Assembly (NCBI RefSeq): GCF_000241055.1
Contig: NZ_CM001398.1
Location: 831,755-895,754 of the forward strand
Source of the DNA: Oenococcus kitaharae DSM 17330
Lineage (GTDB): Bacteria; Bacillota; Bacilli; Lactobacillales; Lactobacillaceae
Reading direction: 5' to 3'
DNA length: 64,000 bases
This document shows positions 33,936 through 42,480 of this stretch, one piece after another. The notes beneath the pieces are model-generated. The model saw only the letters and a program-made list of their open reading frames with translations, was not told where the DNA came from and searched no databases. Positions within the stretch are counted from its first letter, which is position 1. Every line of letters starts with the position of its first letter. The position numbers were made by a program, and so were the translations under genes.

Positions 33936-34982
33936 ATGAGTAAATTATATACAATTGCGATCGACGCAATGGGGGGCGACAACGCTCCTGAAGAAATTGT
34001 GAAGGGCGCTTTAATCGCTAGAGACCGGTATGATAATCTGCAATTGGATCTATATGGGGATAAAGGCCGGATTCTAGAGATTATTGGCGATAGTGATCAA
34101 AACAGGCTGACAATCATCAATACCACTGAGAGCATTGAAATGGGCGAAGAGCCAGTTAAGGCAGTTCGCCGGAAGAAAGATTCTTCGATGGTCGTGGCTG
34201 CTAATGCAGTTAAAGACGGCAAAGCGGATGCACTGTTTTCAGCTGGTAATACCGGTGCCTTGCTTGCGAGCGGCATTTTTATTGTTGGCCGGATTGATGG
34301 CATTCAACGACCTGGTTTGTTGACTGTGATGCCTTCTGTGGATGATCCGCAGCGTTCATGGGTGTTTATGGATGTTGGTGCTAACGCTGAAGTAAAAGCA
34401 CCGTACTTGGTGCAGTTTGCCGTTTTGGGTGATTTCTATGCCACACATGTCTTAAAACGCCCGAACCCTGAGGTCAGACTTTTGAATAATGGCGCTGAAG
34501 AAGATAAGGGCGATAAGATTCATATTGAAGCGCACCAACTATTAAAGCATGTCAAAGAATTGAATTTTACCGGCAATATTGAAAGTCGTGAATTATTAAA
34601 CGGTCACGCCGATGTTGTTGTGGCTGACGGTTTTTCTGGCAATGCAGCACTTAAAGCGATTGAAGGGACGGCTTTAACGATGTTTGCCGGGCTGAAAAAT
34701 GTCTTGGTTCACAGCGGTTTAAAGACTAAAATCGGGGCCGCACTGGTCAAGCCGGCACTGAAAAAATTCGCTTCTGTTCTGGATTATAATAATGCTGGGG
34801 GTGCGGTTATTGCTGGTTTAAAAGCACCAGTGGTTAAAACGCATGGTTCAGCCAAAGCAAAGGCTGTCGCAAATACGATTGGTCAAATTAAAACGATTCT
34901 TGAGGTTAATTTGGTGGCGGATATCACGAAATATGTTCAGGAAAATAAAGACCAGTTCGAAGTTCATGTGGAGGAAAAATGA
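33936..34982 (+). CDS. plsX: Phosphate acyltransferase PlsX
   Basis: 348 residues; converts acyl-ACP to acyl-phosphate for phospholipid synthesis at the membrane. Signature IAIDAMGGDNAPEEIVKGA at the N-terminus, MVVAANAVKDGKADALFSAGNTGAL, VVADGFSGNAALKAIEGT. Start at ATG 33936, 1 nt after the recG stop, with AAGGA 12 nt upstream; an in-frame TTG at 33927 is also possible. The 3' end overlaps acpP by ATGA, so the substrate carrier and enzyme are coupled. Confidence 0.97.
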   Translation: MSKLYTIAIDAMGGDNAPEEIVKGALIARDRYDNLQLDLYGDKGRILEIIGDSDQNRLTIINTTESIEMGEEPVKAVRRKKDSSMVVAANAVKDGKADALFSAGNTGALLASGIFIVGRIDGIQRPGLLTVMPSVDDPQRSWVFMDVGANAEVKAPYLVQFAVLGDFYATHVLKRPNPEVRLLNNGAEEDKGDKIHIEAHQLLKHVKELNFTGNIESRELLNGHADVVVADGFSGNAALKAIEGTALTMFAGLKNVLVHSGLKTKIGAALVKPALKKFASVLDYNNAGGAVIAGLKAPVVKTHGSAKAKAVANTIGQIKTILEVNLVADITKYVQENKDQFEVHVEEK

Positions 34983-35230
34983 CAAAAGAAGAAATTGCTG
35001 CTCAGTTAACAAAAGAAGTATCAACACGTTTTAATTTACCGGAATCCAAAATCACACCAGATTTGGATTTTACAAAAGATGTCGATGCCGATTCGATTGA
35101 TTTTGTCGAATTAGTCATGGAATTAGAAGACAAGTACGATATTGAGATTTCTGACGATGATGCAGCCAAATTGATTACCTTTCAGTCAACAGTTGATTAT
35201 TTGTACGATCACGTGAGTAAAAGATCATAA
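34979..35230 (+). CDS. acpP: Acyl carrier protein
   Basis: 83-residue acidic carrier with the 4'-phosphopantetheine attachment Ser in DADSIDFVELVMELED (DSID in place of the common DSLD). It delivers acyl chains to PlsX and fatty acid synthase. GGAGG ribosome site inside the plsX end. A GC-rich hairpin (about 35273-35297) with T run follows. Confidence 0.95.
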   Translation: MTKEEIAAQLTKEVSTRFNLPESKITPDLDFTKDVDADSIDFVELVMELEDKYDIEISDDDAAKLITFQSTVDYLYDHVSKRS

Positions 35231-35272
35231 AAGAGTTAGTTTGTTGCAATTAATCAGACGTTAAAACTTTCA

Positions 35273-35298
35273 TGCCTCCTTGTCTGGGGGGGCTTTTT
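35273..35298 (+). terminator. Probable terminator of recG-plsX-acpP
   Basis: GCCTCC and GGGGGGC arms around TTGTC(T), followed by TTTTTT; a moderately stable stem with wobble options. It also sits just before the rnc promoter. Confidence 0.6.
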
Positions 35299-35316
35299 GA
35301 TATAATTAACAAGTTA

Positions 35317-36012
35317 ATGGCTAGTATTCAAGAATCGATTAAAAAAGACTTCGGAATTGAGTTTTCCGATCAAAAATTATTATTAGAAGCCTTCACACAA
35401 GGCAATTATCTCAATGAGCATCCTGAGGAAGGAGGGCGTGATTATCAAAGACTCGAGTTTTTGGGCGACTCTGTCATGCAGCTGATTGTGGCTGATTATT
35501 TATTTACGCGTTATCCGGATTGGGAAGAGGGCCAATTGACCGAGATGCGTATTGCGATGGTCCAAAGCAAGTCTTTTTCACATTTTGCCAGACTGGCTCA
35601 TTTTGACCGTTATATTAGATTGGGCAAAGGCGAAGAGCTGTCCGGTGCGCGTAATCGTGATGGTTTATTGGAGGATATTTGGGAGGCTTTTGTAGGTGCT
35701 TTGTATAAAGACCAAGGTGCGAAAGCTGTTTTTGATTTTTTGAATCAGATTTTTTTCCCAGCTGTCGATGCAGGGTTTTTTGAAGAGTTCATCGATTATA
35801 AGTCCAAATTACAGGAACTATTGCAAAGAGACGGTTCTGTCGATATCGAATACAAAGTGGTCAAAGAAGATTTGTCTGACGCACAAAAGCCGCACTTTGA
35901 GGTTGCTGTCTTTGTAGACGGTCAGCCATTGGGTTCTGGTTCGGGCCGGTCAATTAAAATTGCTGAGAAAAAAGCGGCTAAAGTGGCCTATGGGGATGTT
36001 CTTCCGAAATGA
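35317..36012 (+). CDS. rnc: Ribonuclease III
   Basis: 231-residue double-strand RNase. Catalytic domain signature YQRLEFLGDSVMQLIVADYL (about residue 43), EDIWEAFVGALYKDQG with the catalytic Glu, and a C-terminal dsRBD (DYKSKLQELLQRDG...GSGSGRSIKIAEKKAAKVAY). Start at ATG 35317: an upstream in-frame ATG at 35272 would lie within the previous terminator and ahead of the TATAAT at 35301-35306. The leader is only about 4 nt. smc overlaps by ATGA. Confidence 0.96.
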   Translation: MASIQESIKKDFGIEFSDQKLLLEAFTQGNYLNEHPEEGGRDYQRLEFLGDSVMQLIVADYLFTRYPDWEEGQLTEMRIAMVQSKSFSHFARLAHFDRYIRLGKGEELSGARNRDGLLEDIWEAFVGALYKDQGAKAVFDFLNQIFFPAVDAGFFEEFIDYKSKLQELLQRDGSVDIEYKVVKEDLSDAQKPHFEVAVFVDGQPLGSGSGRSIKIAEKKAAKVAYGDVLPK

Positions 36013-39000
36013 GACTCAAGTCGCTGGAAATTAATGGTTTTAAATCTTTTGCTGATAAAACAGTCATTGATTTCATGCCTGGCATGACCGGTATTGTCGG
36101 TCCAAACGGCTCGGGAAAGTCCAATATCATTGAGGCCATCCGTTGGGTAATGGGCGAACAATCTGCAAAGGGATTGCGCGGCAGCACGATGTCTGATGTC
36201 ATTTTCGGCGGTTCAAAAAATCGCCGAGCACTCGGCCGCGCTATGGTCACGATGACGATTGATAATTCGGATCATTTTTTACATACAGATTTTGATGAAG
36301 TACAGGTATCCCGGCGTCTATACCGCGATGGCCAAGCCGAATATTTAATTAATGGGGTTAAATCTCGTTTAAAAGACATTACGGATTTATTTGTTGATAC
36401 AGGATTGGGTCGGGAATCGTTTTCGATTATCAACCAAGGCAAAGTAGAAGAAATTTTTAATGCCAAAGCTGAGGACCGACGAGCGATTATCGAAGATGTC
36501 GCTGGTGTTTTTAAATACAAGCAGAATAAATTAAAAAGTCAGAATGAGTTAGCACAAACACAGGAAAATCTGGCTCGTTTATTAGATATTGTTAAAGAGA
36601 TTTCCGATCGTCTTCAACCCCTTAAGGATCAAGCTGCAGAGGCGGAGGCTTTTTTGGCGCTTCGCAAACAGTTCGACCAGCTTAATTTGGTTAAATTAGT
36701 TCGCAGCCGGGCAGAATTGTCGCAAAAAGAAAAGCAGTTTACAGATGATTTGCAGCAACTCTTGCTTAAAATTCAGAAACAGGAAGAAGCTCTCAAGGAT
36801 CAAGACCAGCAACAGACGGACACGAATTTACGTACCAATGGCTTGGATCATGATTTATTAGAATTGAACCGTACGATTGAGACTTTGACCCAGCGCTATG
36901 AGCATGCTATCGGGCAGCATCAGCTTCAAGAACAAAAAATCGCTTCTTTGACACAGAATAAGCAGAATCTTGATGAAGACGGGGTCAAGAACACGCAGCG
37001 CCTAGCACAGCTGGACCATCAAATTGATGGTTTGCGCACCGATACCGCTAAACTGCAGGAGCAATTGATTCAGGCTCAGGATGCTGTCCATAATATCAGC
37101 CAGGAATTAGCCGATAGCGGGGATTTAACGGCTCAGGATCAATTGGAAAATACGCGCAGCCAGTATCTGCAATCTATGCAGGATGCTGCTACATTGTCCA
37201 ATCAGCTGACCAATTTAGATCGGGATCAGATGCGTATGACTTCTCGACTGGATAGCTTAAACCTTAACCGCCAGCAGGTAATGAAAGAAATTGCTGAAAA
37301 AAAACAGGCTGTTAATCAAGGCAAACAGCAGGATGATGATCAGAATTCGGATTTAGAAGCTCAGTCTCAACAGGCGCAAAAAGCGTTAAATGAGAAAAAA
37401 ACTCACTTATCGACATTAAATCAAAAGCATAGTGATTTGGTTAGCCAATATAATCAGGTGCGTGTACGGGTGGAATCGCTACAAAATGCCAATGAAAATT
37501 TGGATTTGTACGTAGGCGTTCGGAATTTATTAAATAGTCGTAACCAATTTCCTGGATTGTTCGGAACTGTTGCTGAATTGATTAAAGTTGCGCCGGCATA
37601 CGCACTTGCCATTGAGACGGCACTGGGCGCAGGCTTACAGAACATCGTGGTTGATACACAGGAAACGGCAAAAAACGCGATCAGCTTTTTGACTGAACGT
37701 CGTTTGGGCCGCGTCACTTTCCTACCGATTGAGACGATTAAAGCGCGTTGTCTGCCTGAAAATCTTTTACAGCGTCTAGACGGTGAATCCGAGTATGTTG
37801 GCCTGGCTGCCGACCTAATTGAACGCGATCATCAATTTTCAGCTATTATTGAAAATTTACTAGGGACAACAGTTATTGCCGAGAACCTACCAGCTGCCTT
37901 TCGTCTTTCAAAGGCGGCTAACCAACGCTGCCGGATTGTCACACTTGATGGACATGTGGTTAACGCCGGCGGATCAATTACCGGTGGTGCCAATCGCCAT
38001 CAAAGCGGATTATTGTCTAAAAGAGCTGAGCTGGACCGTTTATCAGCGCAATTAGACCAAATTAAACAGCAGGGCATTCAAGCTAATCAGGATGTGCTGA
38101 CAGAGCAGCGCGAAATTGCGGCAGCAGAAGCAGCCTTTGTTAAATTACGCAACCAGCTGTTAGCGGATAAAGAACGTTTGCAGCTTCAAAGTGCTCAGAA
38201 GGGTTTACTTGAAGAATCGCTTCAGCAAATGGCTAAGCAGTTAAAAGCTAATCAGCTAGAAGAAGATACCTTGAAGACGGATTTATCCCAAGCCAAACAA
38301 AATCGGCAATCGGCCGCGGTTCGTTTGCAAAAATTGCAGCAGACAAATGATCAGCTGCGTCTGACGATTCATCGTTTAACAGATAATCTGGCTGATGCAC
38401 AATCTTCGGCACACCAGCAAAATGATCGTCTGGCTTCTGCCAGAGAACAACTGGCTGCCTTTAAAGTACAGAAACAGGCCGATGAGAAACGTCTTAAAGA
38501 ACTTGATGATGAGCGTGTACTGCTTATTCAAGAACAGAACCAGCAGGCAGCTAAAAGCCAAACACTTGATCAGCAGCTGCAGCAGCTTCAAAGACAGATA
38601 CAGCTCTCTTCGGACGCTGGCCAAGCTTCACAAGCCTTAAAAGAAGCTAATGACAAACGTGAACAGCTTCTTGTCGAACAGTCTGATTTAAAGCAGCAGG
38701 CCGATGTGCTGAGAAAGGCTATTTCTGAGCAGCAGCAGCAATTGCGGCATCTATTAGATCAAAAAAATCAGCTTGATTCCAAAAAATCAGCTGTCGTTAG
38801 TCGTTTGACTGAGCTAGACCAGCAGTTGCAGGATTTAGGAAATCCAGATATTGATCACTTGGATTTGCATTCCGATGAAAGTCTGGCTGATATTAGCCGC
38901 CAGTCAGCCGCTTTGAAGGAGGAATTAGCTAAACATAATAGTGTGAACTTAGCCGCCATTGATGAACTTAAAAGTGTTCAAGACCGTTACGATTTTCTGA

Positions 39001-39551
39001 TCAGCCAGCGTGATGATCTGATCAAGGCTTCTGAGAATCTGCAGACCGTGATGGATGATATTGACCGAGAAGTGGTTCGACGCTTTAAAAAAACTTTCGA
39101 TGCAGTTGCAGAACAATTTAAGACGACTTTTTCTGAATTATTCGGCGGCGGCCAGGGCAGCTTGGAATTAGACAACCCGAAAGATCTTCTGACGAGTGGT
39201 ATCGAAATTCGCGTTCAGCCGCCTGGAAAAAAACTGCAGCGTTTGTCCCTACTTTCTGGCGGTGAAAAAGCACTCACGGCCATTGCACTGCTGCTGGCGA
39301 TTTTAATTGTTCACCCAGTACCTTTTGCGATTTTAGATGAGACAGAAGCGGCTTTGGATGAAGCAAATGTCGACAATTTCGGCCGTTTTCTGAAGGATTT
39401 TTCTAATAAGACGCAGTTTATCGTGATTACGCATCGTAAAGGCACAATGCGTTACGCTAATGTATTATATGGAGTGACAATGCAGGAACCGGGTGTTTCG
39501 ACAATGGTTTCTGTGGATTTAGAACAAGCCAAAGCTGCATTGGAGGGCTGA
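36009..39551 (+). CDS. smc: Chromosome segregation protein SMC
   Basis: 1180 residues, full-length. Walker A GPNGSGKSNIIEAIRWVMG (about 32), long coiled coil (about 170-500), hinge (about 505-660; GLFGTVAELIKV, GGSITGG), return coiled coil (about 670-1010), then signature LSLLSGGEKALTAIALL and Walker B PFAILDETEAALDEANV. It compacts and segregates the chromosome with ScpA/ScpB, not in the window. The rnc-smc-ftsY order is standard in Firmicutes. It overlaps rnc by 4 nt. Confidence 0.98.
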   Translation: MRLKSLEINGFKSFADKTVIDFMPGMTGIVGPNGSGKSNIIEAIRWVMGEQSAKGLRGSTMSDVIFGGSKNRRALGRAMVTMTIDNSDHFLHTDFDEVQVSRRLYRDGQAEYLINGVKSRLKDITDLFVDTGLGRESFSIINQGKVEEIFNAKAEDRRAIIEDVAGVFKYKQNKLKSQNELAQTQENLARLLDIVKEISDRLQPLKDQAAEAEAFLALRKQFDQLNLVKLVRSRAELSQKEKQFTDDLQQLLLKIQKQEEALKDQDQQQTDTNLRTNGLDHDLLELNRTIETLTQRYEHAIGQHQLQEQKIASLTQNKQNLDEDGVKNTQRLAQLDHQIDGLRTDTAKLQEQLIQAQDAVHNISQELADSGDLTAQDQLENTRSQYLQSMQDAATLSNQLTNLDRDQMRMTSRLDSLNLNRQQVMKEIAEKKQAVNQGKQQDDDQNSDLEAQSQQAQKALNEKKTHLSTLNQKHSDLVSQYNQVRVRVESLQNANENLDLYVGVRNLLNSRNQFPGLFGTVAELIKVAPAYALAIETALGAGLQNIVVDTQETAKNAISFLTERRLGRVTFLPIETIKARCLPENLLQRLDGESEYVGLAADLIERDHQFSAIIENLLGTTVIAENLPAAFRLSKAANQRCRIVTLDGHVVNAGGSITGGANRHQSGLLSKRAELDRLSAQLDQIKQQGIQANQDVLTEQREIAAAEAAFVKLRNQLLADKERLQLQSAQKGLLEESLQQMAKQLKANQLEEDTLKTDLSQAKQNRQSAAVRLQKLQQTNDQLRLTIHRLTDNLADAQSSAHQQNDRLASAREQLAAFKVQKQADEKRLKELDDERVLLIQEQNQQAAKSQTLDQQLQQLQRQIQLSSDAGQASQALKEANDKREQLLVEQSDLKQQADVLRKAISEQQQQLRHLLDQKNQLDSKKSAVVSRLTELDQQLQDLGNPDIDHLDLHSDESLADISRQSAALKEELAKHNSVNLAAIDELKSVQDRYDFLISQRDDLIKASENLQTVMDDIDREVVRRFKKTFDAVAEQFKTTFSELFGGGQGSLELDNPKDLLTSGIEIRVQPPGKKLQRLSLLSGGEKALTAIALLLAILIVHPVPFAILDETEAALDEANVDNFGRFLKDFSNKTQFIVITHRKGTMRYANVLYGVTMQEPGVSTMVSVDLEQAKAALEG

Positions 39552-39552
39552 T

Positions 39553-40659
39553 ATGAGTTTATTTGACCGCTTATTAGGACGAAAAAAAGACGAAGAAACC
39601 CCGCAGAAGACCTTTTTAGGTAAAGTTAAAGATGCTTTGGCGCCTTTATCGGCTGATGAAGATCAGACCTTAGCAGAGAACAAACCAGCTTCGACGCCGC
39701 AAAAGCCCGCAGAATCTGATTCTGCCAGCAGCGAAGATCATTACGAAGCTGGTTTAACCAAAACACGGTCAAGTTTTGCTGAAAAATTCCAGTTGTTAAT
39801 GGCCAATTTCCGCGCCGTCGATGAAAATTTCTTTGATGAGTTGGAGGAGACTTTGATTGCGGCTGATGTCGGTTTCGAAATTGCCTTAAAAATATCAGAT
39901 GAACTCCAAGATGAAGTGCGTTTGAAAAACGCGACCAGCAAAAAAGAAGTTCAAGAAACGATCATTGAAAAATTGGTCGACGTTTATGACCAAGCCGGCA
40001 ATGGTGAAGATAACAGTATGCACATGGCTGCCGCTGGTAATCCTTCGGTCTTCTTATTTGTCGGCGTCAACGGCGTTGGTAAGACAACTACGATTGGCAA
40101 AATGGCTCAATTGTACCGTCAGCAAAGCAAAAAAGTCTTATTGGCCGCTGCTGATACCTTCAGAGCTGGCGCGACCGAGCAATTAGTTGAATGGGCAAAA
40201 CGTGATCAAGTCGATGTTGTGACGGGAAAAGAAAAATCCGATCCAGCTGCTGTGGTATTCGACGCTGTTAAACGAGCTGTTGACCAGCACTATGATATCT
40301 TATTCGTGGATACAGCCGGTCGTTTGCAAAATAACGAAAACTTGATGCGTGAATTGGAAAAGATGAAAAAAACGATCACGCGCCAGCTGCCGGAAGCCCC
40401 GCAAGAGGTATTGCTGGTCTTGGACGCGACGACTGGTCAGAATGCCTTGCAGCAGGCGCGCCTTTTCAAAGATTCGACTGACGTGACCGGCTTGGTGCTG
40501 ACTAAATTAGACGGCACGGCTAAAGGTGGTATTGTTTTAGCTATCCGACAGGAATTGCATTTACCGGTCAAATGGGTCGGTTTGGGTGAAAAAGTCACAG
40601 ATTTAGCGCCCTTTGATGCTGATCAATTCGTTTATGGTTTATTTAAGGATTTAATTTAA
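39553..40659 (+). CDS. ftsY: Signal recognition particle receptor FtsY
   Basis: 368 residues: an acidic N-terminal A domain (about 1-75) and the NG GTPase domain with GVNGVGKTTTIGKMAQ (G1), DTFRAGATEQL, DTAGRLQNNENLM (G3), TKLDGTAKGG (G4). It docks ribosome-SRP complexes at the membrane for co-translational insertion. It starts 1 nt after the smc stop and is followed 1 nt later by ylxM, then ffh, so SRP and receptor are co-expressed. Confidence 0.97.
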   Translation: MSLFDRLLGRKKDEETPQKTFLGKVKDALAPLSADEDQTLAENKPASTPQKPAESDSASSEDHYEAGLTKTRSSFAEKFQLLMANFRAVDENFFDELEETLIAADVGFEIALKISDELQDEVRLKNATSKKEVQETIIEKLVDVYDQAGNGEDNSMHMAAAGNPSVFLFVGVNGVGKTTTIGKMAQLYRQQSKKVLLAAADTFRAGATEQLVEWAKRDQVDVVTGKEKSDPAAVVFDAVKRAVDQHYDILFVDTAGRLQNNENLMRELEKMKKTITRQLPEAPQEVLLVLDATTGQNALQQARLFKDSTDVTGLVLTKLDGTAKGGIVLAIRQELHLPVKWVGLGEKVTDLAPFDADQFVYGLFKDLI

Positions 40660-40660
40660 T

Positions 40661-40975
40661 TTGAAATTAGCGGAAAAACAATTATCAACAGAACTGTTAG
40701 CTTTTTATGGCCCTTTGTTGTCCGATAAACAACAGGACGGCCTGCAGGCATTTTTAATTGATGATTTAAGCGTGTCGGAAATTGCTGAAAACGACGAAAT
40801 CAGCCGCCAGGCGGTGTTTGATCAGTTAAAACGCGCGCTTGATAGCCTGCAGGAATTTGAATCTAAGCTGCACTTAAGAGAAAATTATCTTGCACGCAGA
40901 AAAATCGAAACACAGCTGCAAGAAAAATTTGATCCGCGTTTACTAACTACTTTAATTGATTTGGAAGAAAAATAA
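40661..40975 (+). CDS. ylxM: YlxM/p13-like DNA-binding protein
   Basis: 104 residues starting with TTG. Sigma-70 region 4-like helix-turn-helix: LLAFYGPLLSDKQQDGLQAFLIDDLSVSEIAENDEISRQAVFDQLKRA is the family pattern. UPF0122 proteins are always next to ffh and may modulate SRP gene expression; the role is unproven. Its TAA stop overlaps the ffh ATG by 1 nt. Confidence 0.92.
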   Translation: MKLAEKQLSTELLAFYGPLLSDKQQDGLQAFLIDDLSVSEIAENDEISRQAVFDQLKRALDSLQEFESKLHLRENYLARRKIETQLQEKFDPRLLTTLIDLEEK

Positions 40976-42480
40976 TGGCATTTGAGAATCTAACATCCAG
41001 AATTCAAACAGCAATGAAGAACCTGTCCGGCAAGGGCAAAGTTTCTGAAGGCGATCTTGATGAGACCTTACGAGAAATTCGTCTGGCTTTATTAGAGGCC
41101 GACGTTAATTTAAAAATTGCCCGCAGTTTTATTGCTCAGGTACGAGAGAAGGCTTTAGGGGCCAAGGTTCTTGAGGGTTTAAATCCGTCAGAACAGATCA
41201 TTAAAATTGTTAACGACCAACTGACTGATATGATGGGTGCTCAAGCGGTGCCTCTGAATAAGTCGCCAAAGATTCCAACGGTGATTATGATGGCTGGGCT
41301 GCAAGGTGCTGGTAAGACGACAACTGTTGCTAAGCTGGCTAATAAGTTGAAAAACGACAACCATGCTCGTCCACTATTAATTGCGGCCGACGTTTACCGT
41401 CCAGCTGCGATTGAACAGTTACAGACTTTGGGTCGCCAGCTGTCAATCCCTGTTTTTGATCAGGGTACTGACGTTGATCCGCGTCAGATTGTCAAGGATG
41501 GTTTAAAACAAGCTGATCAAGAAAAAAATGATTATGTTTTCATTGATACGGCTGGGCGTCTGCAAATCGATGAACTTTTGATGCAGGAATTAAAAGACAT
41601 CGAAAAAATTGCCAAACCTGACGAAATCCTGCTGACTGTCGATGCCATGACCGGACAGAACGCGACCGAGACAGCTCAGGGCTTTAATGATGCTTTGGGT
41701 ATTACGGGTGTCGTTTTGACCAAGCTGGATGGCGATACACGTGGTGGCGCTGCGTTGTCGATTCGTGAAGTCACTGGTAAGCCAATTAAGTTCGTCGGTG
41801 AAGGCGAAAAAGTGACTGATCTGGATGTTTTCTATCCTGATCGTATGGCCAGCCGAATTCTGGGCATGGGCGATATCCTTTCTCTGATCGAGAAAACACA
41901 AAAAGATGTTGATGCAAAACAAGCAGCGGCGCAACTACAAAAGCTGCAGGAAAACAGTTTTGATTTCAATGACTTTTTAGATCAGCTCAAACAGGTTCAG
42001 AACATGGGCCCAATGGAAGACATGCTGAAAATGATTCCTGGTATGGCCAATAATGCGGCTTTGGCGCAAGTTCAAGTTGGTCCCAAAGACTTCGCTCACA
42101 TGGAAGCGATTGTTTATTCGATGACACCGGCCGAAAGATTGGACCCGGAACTGCTATCACCGGCACGCCGCCGCCGGATTGCTGCAGGATCTGGACGGCC
42201 TGTGATTGATGTCAATAAAATGATCAAGCAGTTTAAACAAATGCGGCAGATGATGTATAAGTTCACGAATGGCAAAGGCGGATTGCCTGCCGGCATGGAA
42301 GATATGCTTTCGGGCGTTGATCCCAGTGCGTTAGGTGCTGATCCAGCACAAATGGGCGGTATGATGCCGAGTTTTCCTAACCAGGGCGGGTTTGGTGGTA
42401 AAGTCGCCGATTTCGCCATGAAGCGTGCCTTTAAAAAAATTCAAAAAGCTAAGAAAAAGCGAAATAAAAGACGCAAATGA
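40975..42480 (+). CDS. ffh: Signal recognition particle protein Ffh (SRP54)
   Basis: 501 residues: N domain, G domain with GLQGAGKTTTVAKLANKL (G1), DVYRPAAIEQL, DTAGRLQIDELL, TKLDGDTRGGAALS, and a C-terminal methionine-rich M domain (about 325-450) that binds signal peptides and SRP RNA. The last about 50 residues are Gly/Met- then Lys-rich. It overlaps mutS2 by 4 nt. The SRP RNA gene was not seen in the window. Confidence 0.98.
   Translation: MAFENLTSRIQTAMKNLSGKGKVSEGDLDETLREIRLALLEADVNLKIARSFIAQVREKALGAKVLEGLNPSEQIIKIVNDQLTDMMGAQAVPLNKSPKIPTVIMMAGLQGAGKTTTVAKLANKLKNDNHARPLLIAADVYRPAAIEQLQTLGRQLSIPVFDQGTDVDPRQIVKDGLKQADQEKNDYVFIDTAGRLQIDELLMQELKDIEKIAKPDEILLTVDAMTGQNATETAQGFNDALGITGVVLTKLDGDTRGGAALSIREVTGKPIKFVGEGEKVTDLDVFYPDRMASRILGMGDILSLIEKTQKDVDAKQAAAQLQKLQENSFDFNDFLDQLKQVQNMGPMEDMLKMIPGMANNAALAQVQVGPKDFAHMEAIVYSMTPAERLDPELLSPARRRRIAAGSGRPVIDVNKMIKQFKQMRQMMYKFTNGKGGLPAGMEDMLSGVDPSALGADPAQMGGMMPSFPNQGGFGGKVADFAMKRAFKKIQKAKKKRNKRRK

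Noticed and set aside
35272..35316. Longer RNase III starting at ATG 35272
   Set aside because: That ATG lies in the acpP terminator hairpin and upstream of the TATAAT at 35301.
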